Assembly (NCBI GenBank): GCA_009777235.1
Contig: WRMH01000001.1
Span: 62,001 to 126,000 of the forward strand
Direction: 5' to 3'
Length of the DNA stretch: 64,000 nt
Origin: Oscillospiraceae bacterium
GTDB taxonomy: Bacteria; Bacillota; Clostridia; Oscillospirales; Oscillospiraceae
Positions 36,009-44,703 of the stretch are shown here, piece after piece; the first letter of the stretch is position 1, and every line of letters begins with the position of its first letter. A model generated the notes under the pieces. The model saw nothing but the letters and a program-made list of their open reading frames with translations, ran no database searches and had not been told where the DNA came from. The position numbers and the translations under genes were made by a program.

Positions 36009-36064
36009 ACCAAATATTGTGGCATGAAAGCTATAATATTTAACTATTTTTGATAATCCATAAA

Positions 36065-36095
36065 TAGGAATTGGGTTATGATAACCCAATTCCTA
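36065..36095 (-). terminator. Palindromic terminator-like hairpin after rny
   Basis: Arms taggaattgggttat and its exact complement form a 15-bp stem around a single base, 30 bases past the rny stop and upstream of the pur promoter. A classical U tract is not present on the minus strand. Confidence 0.5.
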
Positions 36096-36124
36096 AAACC
36101 GAACTTTTTTTGGCGGTAAAGCCA

Positions 36125-37678
36125 TTATTTTGCGTAATCTTCTACTTTCTGCTCGCGAAGTAAGGTTACTTTTATCTGACCGGGGTACTCAAGCTCATCT
36201 TCAATCTTTTTGGCGATATCACGCGCAAGAATGACCATGTGATCTTCCGATATTTCATCGGGCTTGACCATGACGCGAATCTCACGTCCCGCTTGAATAG
36301 CATACACATTGTCAACGCCCTTGAAGGAAGTGGTGAGTTCCTCGAGTTTTTCAAGACGTTTCACGTAGCTTTCGATATTGTCACGCCTCGCTCCCGGACG
36401 CGATGCCGAAATAGCGTCGGCAGCCTGAACAATGCAAGCGATGATTGTTTTCGCCTCAACGTCGCCGTGGTGCGCATGAATGGCATGTATGACATCATCG
36501 TTTTCCTTGTACTTTTTGGCAAGGTCCACACCGATATTGACGTGGCTTCCGTCAACCTCATGGTCAACGGCCTTGCCAAGGTCGTGCAAAAGTCCGGCGC
36601 GTTTTGCCGTCATTATGTCGGCGTCAAGCTCGGCGGCCAGAAGTCCCGCTATATGCGACACTTCGATTGAATGGTTTAGCACGTTTTGCCCGTAGCTCGT
36701 GCGATAACGCATTCTGCCAAGGATTTTTACAACCTCCGGGCGCAGACCGTGAACACCTGTTTCAAATGTGGCGCGGTCGCCCTCGAGCTTTATCGTCGTA
36801 TCAACCTCGCGCTTGGCTTTTTCGACCATTTCTTCGATTCTGGCGGGATGGATACGTCCGTCCAATATGAGCTTTTCCAGAGAAATCCTTGCCACCTCGC
36901 GGCGGACAGGGTCAAAGCCGGATAAGGTGATGGCTTCGGGCGTGTCGTCAATGATGAGGTCAATCCCCGTAAGCTGCTCAATGGCACGAATGTTGCGTCC
37001 CTCACGGCCAATAATACGGCCTTTCATTTCGTCATTCGGCAAAGGCACCACAGACACGGTTGTTTCGGCAACATGATCTGCCGCGCAGCGTTGAATGGCC
37101 AGAGAAATTTGTTCACGCGCCTTAAACTCGGCCTCTTCCTTGAGGCGTTCTTCAATCTCTCTGATTTTCATTGCGGCCTCGTGCGTGACTTCGGATTCGA
37201 GATTTTTGATGAGCAGCGCCTTTGCTTCCGCCACCGTATAGCCTGATATTTTTTCGAGCACCTCAAATTGGTTGCGCTTGATTGCGGCGATTTCCTCATG
37301 CTCCGCTTCAAGCTCTATTCTCTTTTTTTCGACCTTTTCAGTCTTGCTTTCTATGATCTCCATCTTTTTGTCGAGCATTTCTTCTTTCTGACGGAGACGT
37401 TGCTCTTGTTTGTGCATTTCCGACCGGCGTTCCCGGATTTCACGTTCATGCTCGCTGCGGTTTTTATGTATTTCTTCCTTTGCTTCGAGCAGTGCTTCGC
37501 GTTTTTTGTTTTCTGCGTTTTTTATCGAGTCGTTGATGATTCTTTTGGCTTTTTCCTCTGCGCTTTGGATTTCTCGTTCTGATACTTTCTTACGGTAAAC
37601 AATGCCGAGTAAGAAGAAAACAACGGCTGCTACGACTACGACAGCCGCTGCGATTCCAATTATTACTGGGTTTGACAT
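36125..37678 (-). CDS. rny: Ribonuclease Y
   Basis: 517 aa endoribonuclease that starts mRNA decay at the membrane in Firmicutes. N-terminal membrane helix ([20 protein letters not shown]), a long charged coiled coil (about 30-190), a KH domain ([20 protein letters not shown] near 217) and an HD domain with the metal motif [10 protein letters not shown] (about 365) followed by [11 protein letters not shown]. All key residues are present. Start ATG 37678 follows GGAGGTG. Confidence 0.97.
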   Translation of the reverse strand: MSNPVIIGIAAAVVVVAAVVFFLLGIVYRKKVSEREIQSAEEKAKRIINDSIKNAENKKREALLEAKEEIHKNRSEHEREIRERRSEMHKQEQRLRQKEEMLDKKMEIIESKTEKVEKKRIELEAEHEEIAAIKRNQFEVLEKISGYTVAEAKALLIKNLESEVTHEAAMKIREIEERLKEEAEFKAREQISLAIQRCAADHVAETTVSVVPLPNDEMKGRIIGREGRNIRAIEQLTGIDLIIDDTPEAITLSGFDPVRREVARISLEKLILDGRIHPARIEEMVEKAKREVDTTIKLEGDRATFETGVHGLRPEVVKILGRMRYRTSYGQNVLNHSIEVSHIAGLLAAELDADIMTAKRAGLLHDLGKAVDHEVDGSHVNIGVDLAKKYKENDDVIHAIHAHHGDVEAKTIIACIVQAADAISASRPGARRDNIESYVKRLEKLEELTTSFKGVDNVYAIQAGREIRVMVKPDEISEDHMVILARDIAKKIEDELEYPGQIKVTLLREQKVEDYAK

Positions 37679-37759
37679 GATTTATATAAACACCTCCAAA
37701 ATTTGTGATGTGCCTCCCGCGGGTGTTAGATAGCGGGGGCAAGTCACTCTACCCACGAC

Positions 37760-37788
37760 ATTTTATAATCCCGAGCAGTCGGTGTCAA
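37760..37788 (-). promoter_or_regulatory. Predicted sigma-A promoter of rny
   Basis: On the minus strand TTGACA (37783-37788), 17-bp spacer, TAAAAT (37760-37765), about 80 bases before the rny start. Confidence 0.7.
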
Positions 37789-37840
37789 GCAAAAAATATT
37801 GAAATGTAAAGCGCGTGCGACCCGCAAGTTTAAATCACGC

Positions 37841-37869
37841 TTGACAATGAGCGCTTTGTGAACTATATT
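37841..37869 (+). promoter_or_regulatory. Predicted sigma-A promoter of tRNA-Ser
   Basis: TTGACA (37841-37846), 17-bp spacer, TATATT (37864-37869). It lies about 70 bases before the tRNA and back-to-back with the rny promoter. Confidence 0.7.
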
Positions 37870-37940
37870 GGATATGCAAATACTCAAAAATGCGGTATCT
37901 GACGGTAATCAGACTGATACCTACCCAAAATGGCATATGT

Positions 37941-38029
37941 GGAGAGCTGTCCGAGTGGTCGTAAGGTGCAGCACTGGAAATGCTGTGTAGGGCAACCTAC
38001 CGAGGGTTCGAATCCCTCGCTCTCCGCCA
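37941..38029 (+). tRNA. tRNA-Ser (GGA anticodon)
   Basis: 89 nt with encoded CCA. Acceptor strands ggagagc and gctctcc pair fully; the anticodon loop ctggaaa gives GGA (reads UCC/UCU); a long variable arm (tagggcaaccta) is the class II feature of serine tRNAs; T arm gagggttcgaatccctc is intact. It sits between rny and rpmH. Confidence 0.95.
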
Positions 38030-38079
38030 ATTTCTGCAATTTACACCGCAATTTGCCTCAATCAATTTAGTGAATAAAG

Positions 38080-38109
38080 TTGACAGCGGGCGGGATAGTG
38101 TTGTATAAT
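38080..38109 (+). promoter_or_regulatory. Predicted sigma-A promoter of the rpmH operon
   Basis: TTGACA (38080-38085), 18-bp spacer and a consensus TATAAT (38104-38109). The implied leader is about 150 bases and contains the 14-bp tandem repeats. Confidence 0.75.
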
Positions 38110-38162
38110 TTATTTCCGTGTGCATCCGTGCGCGATATGTACTGCGCACTGCGCAATATGTA

Positions 38163-38218
38163 CTGCACACTATGCACTGCACACTATGCACTGCACACTA
38201 TGCACTGCACACTGTGCA
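38163..38218 (+). repeat. Four 14-bp tandem repeats in the rpmH leader
   Basis: ctgcacactatgca repeats exactly at 38163, 38177 and 38191, with a one-base variant at 38205. Related, more degenerate units (atatgtactgcgcactgcgca) begin near 38134. Copy number is likely to vary between strains. Confidence 0.85.
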
Positions 38219-38265
38219 GCATGCGAAGTAAGTTTAGCCTGTGTTATTGAAAGGATTATATAATA

Positions 38266-38400
38266 ATGTTCAGAACGTATCAGCCAAAGAAAAGACAACG
38301 CGCAAAAGAACACGGTTTCCGCAAAAGAATGTCTACCAGAAACGGGCGAAAAGTCCTTGCGCGCCGCCGCAGCAAGGGACGCGCCAAGCTATCCGCGTAA
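38266..38400 (+). CDS. rpmH: Ribosomal protein L34
   Basis: 44 codons beginning [20 protein letters not shown] and ending GRAKLSA, the classical L34 sequence: very basic and of full length. ATG 38266 follows GAAAGGA. The stop codon is directly followed by the rnpA ATG. It is the first gene of the ribosome/membrane-biogenesis block. Confidence 0.97.
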   Translation: MFRTYQPKKRQRAKEHGFRKRMSTRNGRKVLARRRSKGRAKLSA

Positions 38401-38736
38401 ATGAAACACACAACGTCGCTGAATAAGAACCACGAGTTCAGACGGCTGTACAGCAAAGGCAAAAGTGTGGCAGCAAAATGCGTCGTTGTATATGCGCGCA
38501 GAAATGGCGGCGCAGAAAACCGACTCGGAATCACCGTAAGCAAAAAACTCGGGGGAGCTGTGCAGCGAAACCGCATCCGCCGCCGACTGAAAGAAATCTA
38601 CCGTTTGAACGAACACCTGTTGCGCGCCGGATATGATATAATTATAGTTGCGCGGATGAGCAGCCACAATGCGCTATATAGCGAGCTTAACAATAGCATA
38701 CTATCTCTTTTTGCAAAATTGGGTTTATTGAAATGA
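38401..38736 (+). CDS. rnpA: Ribonuclease P protein component
   Basis: 111 aa. The protein subunit of RNase P, which helps the RNA subunit mature tRNA 5' ends. Start SLNKNHEFRRLYSKGKSVAA, the RNR motif AVQRNRIRRRLKEIYR (about 60-75) and GYDIIIVAR are intact. The ATG follows the rpmH stop without a gap; the end overlaps yidD by 4 bases. Confidence 0.96.
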   Translation: MKHTTSLNKNHEFRRLYSKGKSVAAKCVVVYARRNGGAENRLGITVSKKLGGAVQRNRIRRRLKEIYRLNEHLLRAGYDIIIVARMSSHNALYSELNNSILSLFAKLGLLK

Positions 38737-38942
38737 CGCGAGCACTTATTGCTGTAGTAAATTTTTATAGGAAACACCTTTCTTCTCCCGATAAAGCGAG
38801 GTGCAGGTTTATCCCTACGTGCTCCGGCTATGCTCTCCAGGCTCTCGAGAAATACGGCGCAGTAAAAGGCGGCTTTCTGATACTAAAGCGCATTTTCAGA
38901 TGTCACCCATTTTGCAAAGGCGGGTACGACCCCGTACCGTAA
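38733..38942 (+). CDS. yidD: Membrane protein insertion efficiency factor YidD
   Basis: 69 aa with the family signature CRFIPTCSGYALQALEKYGA followed by CHPFCKGGYDPVP. It helps YidC insert membrane proteins and associates with the inner membrane through an amphipathic N-terminus. It overlaps rnpA by 4 bases and is 56 bases ahead of yidC. Confidence 0.96.
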   Translation: MTRALIAVVNFYRKHLSSPDKARCRFIPTCSGYALQALEKYGAVKGGFLILKRIFRCHPFCKGGYDPVP

Positions 38943-38998
38943 ACCCTCTGCTATAAACCAAAATACCGTGAAAGAAACGTTTCAGTTAGGAGATACCC

Positions 38999-40438
38999 AT
39001 GTGTGGTCCATGTGATGCATTATTCGGCGGCATAGCCAGACCTTTTGGCTGGCTGCTTCTAAGCCTTTATAACTTCCTAAACAGCTATGCTTTAGCCTTG
39101 CTGTTTGTCGCTATTATCGTCCGCGCACTCATGCTGCCGTTCCAGATGAAAGGCAAACTCGGCATGATGAGGCAGGGCAGACTGCAGCCCAAAATTGCCG
39201 AGCTGCAAAAGAAACACGGCGCCAACAAACAAAAACTCAACGAAGAGACGGCAAAGCTCTACAAAGAAGAAGGGGTCAATCCTGCCGCCGGATGTCTGTG
39301 GAGCTTTATTCAGTTTCCGATAATGATAGCTTTGTTCTATGCTATCCGCCAACCTCTTTCCCTCCTCATGGGTCTTGGAGAAGAGCTCTCCGACCTTTGG
39401 GAAAAGAAGGGGATATTATATGACAGGCTTGTCGAAATCGGGGCAAATCTTGACGCTCTCGGATTGGGCGCGGAAAGCACAGCAACGGCTGGATATAGCG
39501 AAGTCTATGTCGCGCAGGAAATCACAAACAACTGGAATGCTTTTGCAAATCTCGGGATTCCCGGGCTTCAGCAAATTTATTTTACACTTGGCAATATCAA
39601 CCTTGCTTTGACTCCCCAATATGACCTTTGGAATTTTGACTGGTCAGACTCCGAAATGTGGGTTCCTGCCCTTATTTTATTCTTTTTCCCGGTTCTTTCC
39701 GGCGGAATGCAATTTCTGTCGGCACACATCATGCGTAAGATGTCGCCCACGTCACCCGAAGCCGCGGCGGCGGGCGGCGCCGGTAAGGTGATGAAATTTA
39801 TGCCCCTCTTGTCTGTTTGGTTTGGGTTCATCCTCCCTGCCGCTCTCAGCTTTTACTGGACGATCGGCACGGTTTTACAAATCGGACAGGACATTTGGCT
39901 CACCAAGAAATACTCAAAAGTTCTCGACGCGGAAGATGAAGAAAAAGAGAAAATCCGCAAGGTGAAAGAAGCGGACATTGAGGCAAAGAGGCTCGAGACA
40001 GAGAGATTAAAGGCCGAAGGCTTGGCCGCGCAAAACCGCAACACATCAAAGCGCAACAGGCAAAAAACCAGCAGGCAGCAAAGGCGCGAAAAGGCTGTCG
40101 AATGGGAGAAAAAGAACGCTCCTCCCGGCGCGGCAAAAGATGAGAAGTATGAGCCAAGCAGGGTCGGAAACAGGCGTTATGCACGCGGTCGCGCATACTC
40201 CCCCGACAGATATGAGGGAATCGCCGGTGCTGTCGGCTCAGAGGATACTCTTGCGATAGAAAATACTCCCCAGCCGGAAGATGAGCCGGATGCCGATTTT
40301 GCACAAGAGCGCGTGAGCGACGACGATTTTGCCGGTTACGATGACGATACAGACGACACAGACGGCGCAGACGACGATGACGATTTTGATGATGATGACG
40401 AAAGTGATGATGAAACCGCAAACGACGGTGAAGAATAA
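38999..40438 (+). CDS. yidC: YidC/Oxa1-type membrane protein insertase with long acidic tail
   Basis: 479 aa, start ATG 38999 after TTAGGAG. Five or so membrane segments, the first near 15-45 (LYNFLNSYALALLFVAIIVR), the cytoplasmic coiled hairpin about 60-90, and the core FIQFPIMIALFYAIRQPL and FWYTIG-like end (AALSFYWTIGTVLQIGQDIW). It inserts membrane proteins alone or with SecYEG. Unlike the usual Firmicutes YidC it has no lipobox, and after the last helix it has a basic segment (about 320-375) and a strongly acidic last 50 residues rich in Asp/Glu, an unusual charge-split tail. Confidence 0.95.
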   Translation: MCGPCDALFGGIARPFGWLLLSLYNFLNSYALALLFVAIIVRALMLPFQMKGKLGMMRQGRLQPKIAELQKKHGANKQKLNEETAKLYKEEGVNPAAGCLWSFIQFPIMIALFYAIRQPLSLLMGLGEELSDLWEKKGILYDRLVEIGANLDALGLGAESTATAGYSEVYVAQEITNNWNAFANLGIPGLQQIYFTLGNINLALTPQYDLWNFDWSDSEMWVPALILFFFPVLSGGMQFLSAHIMRKMSPTSPEAAAAGGAGKVMKFMPLLSVWFGFILPAALSFYWTIGTVLQIGQDIWLTKKYSKVLDAEDEEKEKIRKVKEADIEAKRLETERLKAEGLAAQNRNTSKRNRQKTSRQQRREKAVEWEKKNAPPGAAKDEKYEPSRVGNRRYARGRAYSPDRYEGIAGAVGSEDTLAIENTPQPEDEPDADFAQERVSDDDFAGYDDDTDDTDGADDDDDFDDDDESDDETANDGEE

Positions 40439-40496
40439 TAGCCGATAATAGCCTGTGATATTTGAACGTATTCCATAGAAAGGACAGATTATAAAA

Positions 40497-41300
40497 ATGC
40501 TAAAATCAATAGAAGTGCAAGGGCGAACAGAAGACGAAGCAATAGAATTGGCGTTGGAGCAGCTTGGTTTATCCCGAGATGATGTTTCGGTAGAAATACT
40601 TGAGACAGCAAAGAAAGGGCTGCTCGGCATAAAAAACACTCCGGCTATTGTAAAAGTCGAGTATGAATCAGACGATGACGGCGAAGATGAAAAAGATACG
40701 AAAGCGGATAAAGAACCCGAAAAAGTAAAATCAAAAAAAGAGCTAAAGAACGCAAAAACAGCATCCACAACATCAGCATACGAGCCTGTCAGGATTGACA
40801 GTGAGCAATCAAAGCGCGTCCAAACATTCTTAACGGGCTTGTTTGAGCGCATGGAGCTTGACGTAACACTTGATGTTTCGGAAAAAGACGGCTCACTTGG
40901 AGTAAATCTAAGCACAAGCGACCCCGGAGTGCTTATCGGCCGGCGCGGAGAAACGCTTGATGCCCTGCAGCATTTGACAAACTACGTGATGAACCGCGAC
41001 AGCTTCAACCGCGCCAGAATACTTCTTGATTCCGAAAACTACAGGCAAAGGCGCAGCGAAGCCTTAATAAGCCTTGCGACAAGAACGGCGAGCAGGGTTG
41101 TAAAGTATCGCCGCAACATGACCCTTGACCCTATGAACGCGTACGATCGCCACATAATACACTCCGCGCTGCAAGATTACGCAAATATCTCTACATTTTC
41201 CGTAGGCAACGATTCTAATAGGCGTGTTGTGATCGCTTACGGGCAAGGCAAAACAAGCTCAAGCGGCACTGAAACTCCCCAATACAAAGAGTGGAGCTGA
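40497..41300 (+). CDS. jag: RNA-binding protein Jag (KhpB)
   Basis: 267 aa. N-terminal Jag_N domain (IEVQGRTEDEAIELALEQLG; AKKGLLGIK), a charged linker about 60-95, a type II KH domain (VLIGRRGETLDALQHLTNYV) and a C-terminal R3H domain (DPMNAYDRHIIHSALQDY). With KhpA it binds RNA and affects cell elongation and division. The order yidC-jag is the conserved one; mnmE, the usual next gene, is not here. Confidence 0.95.
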   Translation: MLKSIEVQGRTEDEAIELALEQLGLSRDDVSVEILETAKKGLLGIKNTPAIVKVEYESDDDGEDEKDTKADKEPEKVKSKKELKNAKTASTTSAYEPVRIDSEQSKRVQTFLTGLFERMELDVTLDVSEKDGSLGVNLSTSDPGVLIGRRGETLDALQHLTNYVMNRDSFNRARILLDSENYRQRRSEALISLATRTASRVVKYRRNMTLDPMNAYDRHIIHSALQDYANISTFSVGNDSNRRVVIAYGQGKTSSSGTETPQYKEWS

Positions 41301-41369
41301 TAGCACAAATAGCACAGTATAAAACCATCACGCGTCAAAACTTATTATATTATTAGGAGGAAACCCAAA

Positions 41370-41600
41370 ATGATATTCGACAAAATAAAAGCGGTTCTGG
41401 CGGAGCAGCTCGACATTGACCCCGAAAGCATCTCAAGAAACACCGACCTAATGACAGACCTCGGCGCCGATTCACTCGATTTGGTTGAACTCATTATGAC
41501 CCTCGAAGAAGAATACGGCATTAGCGCTGCCGACGAATCGGTTTATGAGAATAAAACCGTCGGCGAAATAGCGGATTATATCGAGACCCTTTTGAAATAG
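41370..41600 (+). CDS. acpP: Acyl carrier protein
   Basis: 76 aa with the phosphopantetheine site DLGADSLDLVELIMTLEEEY; the modified serine is in DSL at about residue 36. It carries acyl chains in fatty-acid synthesis. Strong ribosome binding site AGGAGG. It is away from the usual plsX/fab cluster, between jag and alaS. Confidence 0.95.
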   Translation: MIFDKIKAVLAEQLDIDPESISRNTDLMTDLGADSLDLVELIMTLEEEYGISAADESVYENKTVGEIADYIETLLK

Positions 41601-41636
41601 CCGATAAACACAAATCAGAGATGAAGGTATTTACTA

Positions 41637-44285
41637 TTGAAATGGTATGGTCTTAACGAATTGCGCGAGATGTTCCTCGCGTTTTTCGAAGAAAAGGAGC
41701 ACTTGCGGCTGCCGAGCTTTCCGCTTATACCGCGAAACGACGCATCCCTCTTGCTTATAAATTCGGGCATGGCTCCCATGAAAACATGGTTTACCGGAGA
41801 GCAGGACCCGCCGCGCAAACGTATATGCACTTGCCAGAAATGTATACGCACCGGCGATATTGACAGCGTGGGAAAAACATCGCGGCATGGCACATACTTT
41901 GAAATGCTCGGCAACTTTTCGTTTGGGGATTATTTCAAAGAAGATGCCATAGTCTGGTGTTGGGAATTTCTTACCGAGCGGTTATGCTTGGATAAAAATT
42001 TGCTCACCCCATCGGTCTATGTCGAAGATGAAACTGCCTTTAACATATGGCGTGATGTCGTGGGCATAGACAGCGAGCGTATTGTAAAGCTCGGAAAAGA
42101 CGATAATTTCTGGGATCACGGATCAGGGCCGTGCGGCCCGTGCAGCGAGGTTTATTTTGACCGAGGGGCGCAGTATGGCTGTGATGACCCGAAATGCGCG
42201 CCGGGCTGTGACTGTGACCGCTTTATTGAAATATGGAACAACGTATTTACCCAGTTTAATAACGACGGCTCCGGCAATTACTCCGAGCTTTCGCAAAAAA
42301 ACATTGACACAGGCTTGGGGCTTGAGCGTCTGGCTTGTGTTTGCCAGAGCGTGAGCAATATGTTTGAGGTTGACACAATAGTCAAAATCGTAAACAAAGT
42401 GTCCGAAATCAGCGGCGTTGTTTACGGAAAAGACGCAAACAGCGATTCCTCTATACGCATTATTACCGACCATATGCGAGCGGCGGCAATGATGATTTGC
42501 GACGGTGTTTTGCCGTCAAACGAAGGGCGGGGTTATGTGCTGCGCCGTCTGCTCCGCCGCGCCGCCAGACACGGCAGGCTTCTTGGCATTGATGGCGAGT
42601 TTTTGTGCGGTGTTTGCGAGGTTGTGATTTCCGAAAATATATCCGCATATCCCGACCTTGCCGAAAAAACCGGGTTCATTTTGCGTGTCATACAAACGGA
42701 AGAAGAGAGCTTTGGCAGAACAATTGATGCCGGAATTACTCTCTTGCACGGCTTTATCCAAAACCTCAAATCCTCCGGCAAAACAGTTTTATCCGGCGCC
42801 GACACATTTAAGCTCTATGACACATACGGTTTTCCGCTCGACCTCACCGTTGATATTCTAAAAGAGCACAAAATGACCGCCGACATTGATACTTTTAACG
42901 AACAGATGGAGGCTCAACGCTCTCGCGCCAGAAAAGCGCGTGAAGCTCTTGGCGACTTGGCATGGGACAGAATTGATCTTGGCCTTGATAACACGCCGAC
43001 CGCTTTTGTCGGTTTTGAAAGGCATACCGCCGAGAGTTCCATACTTGCCATAGTCACGCAAGGAGAAATCGCCTCTTCGCTTCGCGATGGAGACGACGGC
43101 ATTATTGTACTCGACAAAACCCCGTTTTATGCCGAAAAAGGCGGTCAATCCGCTGATAACGGCTCGATCTCGGCAGACAATGCAGTCTTTGAAGTTTCAA
43201 ATGTGCAGGAAACGGGCGGCGGAAAATATCTTCACTATGGCAAAATGAAATCCGGCGCGTTATCTGTAAACGACCGTGTCAGCGCATGTATAAACTCCGA
43301 ACGCCGCGCCGCCATTATGCGCGCCCACACGGCGACGCACCTTTTGCAGGAGGCTTTGCGCTCTGTGCTTGGAGAACACATAAATCAAGCCGGGTCGCTT
43401 GTAGAGCCCGATAAAGTGAGGTTTGACTTCACGCATTTTGCCGCGCTCACTCAAGATGAATTGGAAAAAACACAAAGCCTTGTAAACGCGGCGATTTTGA
43501 AAGGCTTTGACGTCGAAATAACGCAAATGTCAATTGATGAAGCTAAAAAACGCGGCGCGACCGCCCTTTTTGGAGAAAAATACTCTGATGTGGTGCGTGT
43601 GGTTAAAATGGGTGATTCTATTGAGCTGTGCGGCGGAACTCACCTTGACAGCACCGCGAAAGCAGGCGCGTTTTCGATAGTCTCCGAGTTTTCGGTCGCT
43701 TCCGGCGTGCGCCGTATCGAAGCTATCACCGGATATGAAACCTTAAACGCCTTGAATACCTCCCGCAAATATCTTGCCGAGCTTGCTTCGATCATGAAAG
43801 TCAACTCTTCCCGAGAGCTTGCGGGCAAGCTCGAGCAAAACTTGGCCGCCATGCGTGATCTGCGGTCAAAGCTGGAAGCCGCGATGTCAAAAGAATTGGG
43901 CGGCGAAGCCAAACGTATGCTCACCGGTGCGCATGATGTCGGCGGTCTTAAAATAATCACTGCGGTATATGACGACACAAGCATTGACATTGATATTGAC
44001 AAGCTCCGCAGCTTAGAGAGCACGCTCCGCGACCTTGAGGCGGGTATCGTTGCGGTGTTTGCCACGGTAAAAGGCGATAAGCTGACTATCATGACGGCTT
44101 GCGGCAAGGCTGCTGTAAACAAAGGTATCAAAGCTGTGGAACTCATACGCGAGGTGACAAAAGAGTGCGGCGGTTCCGGCGGAGGCAAGCCCGAGTTTGC
44201 TATGGGCGGAGGCGGCGATGTGAGCAAGCTGACGGATGCTCTCGGCACTGTATACACATTTGTTAAAAAGAAACTTGACGAGTAA
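41637..44285 (+). CDS. alaS: Alanyl-tRNA synthetase
   Basis: 882 aa, normal length. It charges tRNA-Ala. The N-terminal class II core (GLNELREMFLAFFEEKEHLR; KTSRHGTYFEMLGNFSFGDY), the tRNA-recognition region, the editing domain zinc sites HTATHLLQ and CGGTHLDSTA, and the C-Ala tail ending GGGKPEFAMGGGGDVSKL are all present. The start is TTG 41637 after GAAGG; no in-frame ATG fits. It lies 36 bases after acpP, with no T-box leader. Confidence 0.96.
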   Translation: MKWYGLNELREMFLAFFEEKEHLRLPSFPLIPRNDASLLLINSGMAPMKTWFTGEQDPPRKRICTCQKCIRTGDIDSVGKTSRHGTYFEMLGNFSFGDYFKEDAIVWCWEFLTERLCLDKNLLTPSVYVEDETAFNIWRDVVGIDSERIVKLGKDDNFWDHGSGPCGPCSEVYFDRGAQYGCDDPKCAPGCDCDRFIEIWNNVFTQFNNDGSGNYSELSQKNIDTGLGLERLACVCQSVSNMFEVDTIVKIVNKVSEISGVVYGKDANSDSSIRIITDHMRAAAMMICDGVLPSNEGRGYVLRRLLRRAARHGRLLGIDGEFLCGVCEVVISENISAYPDLAEKTGFILRVIQTEEESFGRTIDAGITLLHGFIQNLKSSGKTVLSGADTFKLYDTYGFPLDLTVDILKEHKMTADIDTFNEQMEAQRSRARKAREALGDLAWDRIDLGLDNTPTAFVGFERHTAESSILAIVTQGEIASSLRDGDDGIIVLDKTPFYAEKGGQSADNGSISADNAVFEVSNVQETGGGKYLHYGKMKSGALSVNDRVSACINSERRAAIMRAHTATHLLQEALRSVLGEHINQAGSLVEPDKVRFDFTHFAALTQDELEKTQSLVNAAILKGFDVEITQMSIDEAKKRGATALFGEKYSDVVRVVKMGDSIELCGGTHLDSTAKAGAFSIVSEFSVASGVRRIEAITGYETLNALNTSRKYLAELASIMKVNSSRELAGKLEQNLAAMRDLRSKLEAAMSKELGGEAKRMLTGAHDVGGLKIITAVYDDTSIDIDIDKLRSLESTLRDLEAGIVAVFATVKGDKLTIMTACGKAAVNKGIKAVELIREVTKECGGSGGGKPEFAMGGGGDVSKLTDALGTVYTFVKKKLDE

Positions 44286-44319
44286 TACTAAAAAATCATA
44301 GATTGAGAGGTGTAAAAGT

Positions 44320-44673
44320 ATGGTAAAGCTAAAGAATGAATATGGAGAAATTGCGATCTCGGGCGAGGTCTTTACGACCCTCACCGGAGATGCCGCCACA
44401 AACTGTTTTGGCGTAAAAGGCATGACTGTACGCTCCGTTACGGACGGTATCGTTCATTTGCTAAAGTCCGAGTACAAAGGCAAGGGTGTTCACGTTGTAT
44501 ATAATAACGATAATACAATATCTATTGAGCTTCATATTGCCGTAGATCAGGGGGTCAATATCCCCGTACTTTGCGAGAGCATTAAGCACGAAGTTAGTTA
44601 TAAGGTCTCTAAAGGCACCGGGGTCGAAGTGAAGCGCGTTGATGTTTTTGTTGACTCGATGCTGCTCGGATAA
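44320..44673 (+). CDS. Asp23/Gls24-family protein (DUF322)
   Basis: 117 aa. EYGEIAISGEVFTTLTGDAA and the C-terminal GTGVEVKRVDVFVDSMLLG are typical of the small YloU branch of the family. These envelope-stress related proteins usually lie just upstream of the DAK2/FakA gene, as here (30 bases). Molecular role unsettled. Confidence 0.9.
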   Translation: MVKLKNEYGEIAISGEVFTTLTGDAATNCFGVKGMTVRSVTDGIVHLLKSEYKGKGVHVVYNNDNTISIELHIAVDQGVNIPVLCESIKHEVSYKVSKGTGVEVKRVDVFVDSMLLG

Positions 44674-44703
44674 TCCGGGATAAAATATTAAGGAGGAGAC
44701 CAA

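Noticed and set aside
35856-36124. Purine or glutamine riboswitch ahead of purL
   Set aside because: The conserved core of the purine riboswitch is not visible; the region holds a palindrome and 18-bp repeats instead.
38163-38218. Tandem repeats as a possible CRISPR array
   Set aside because: Units are contiguous with no unique spacers, and no cas gene is nearby.
39900-40421. 173-codon minus-strand frame, His/Arg-rich, opposite the yidC tail
   Set aside because: Created by the Asp/Glu codon repeats of the sense strand.
41600-41637. T-box leader ahead of alaS
   Set aside because: Only 36 bases separate acpP and alaS, too short for one.
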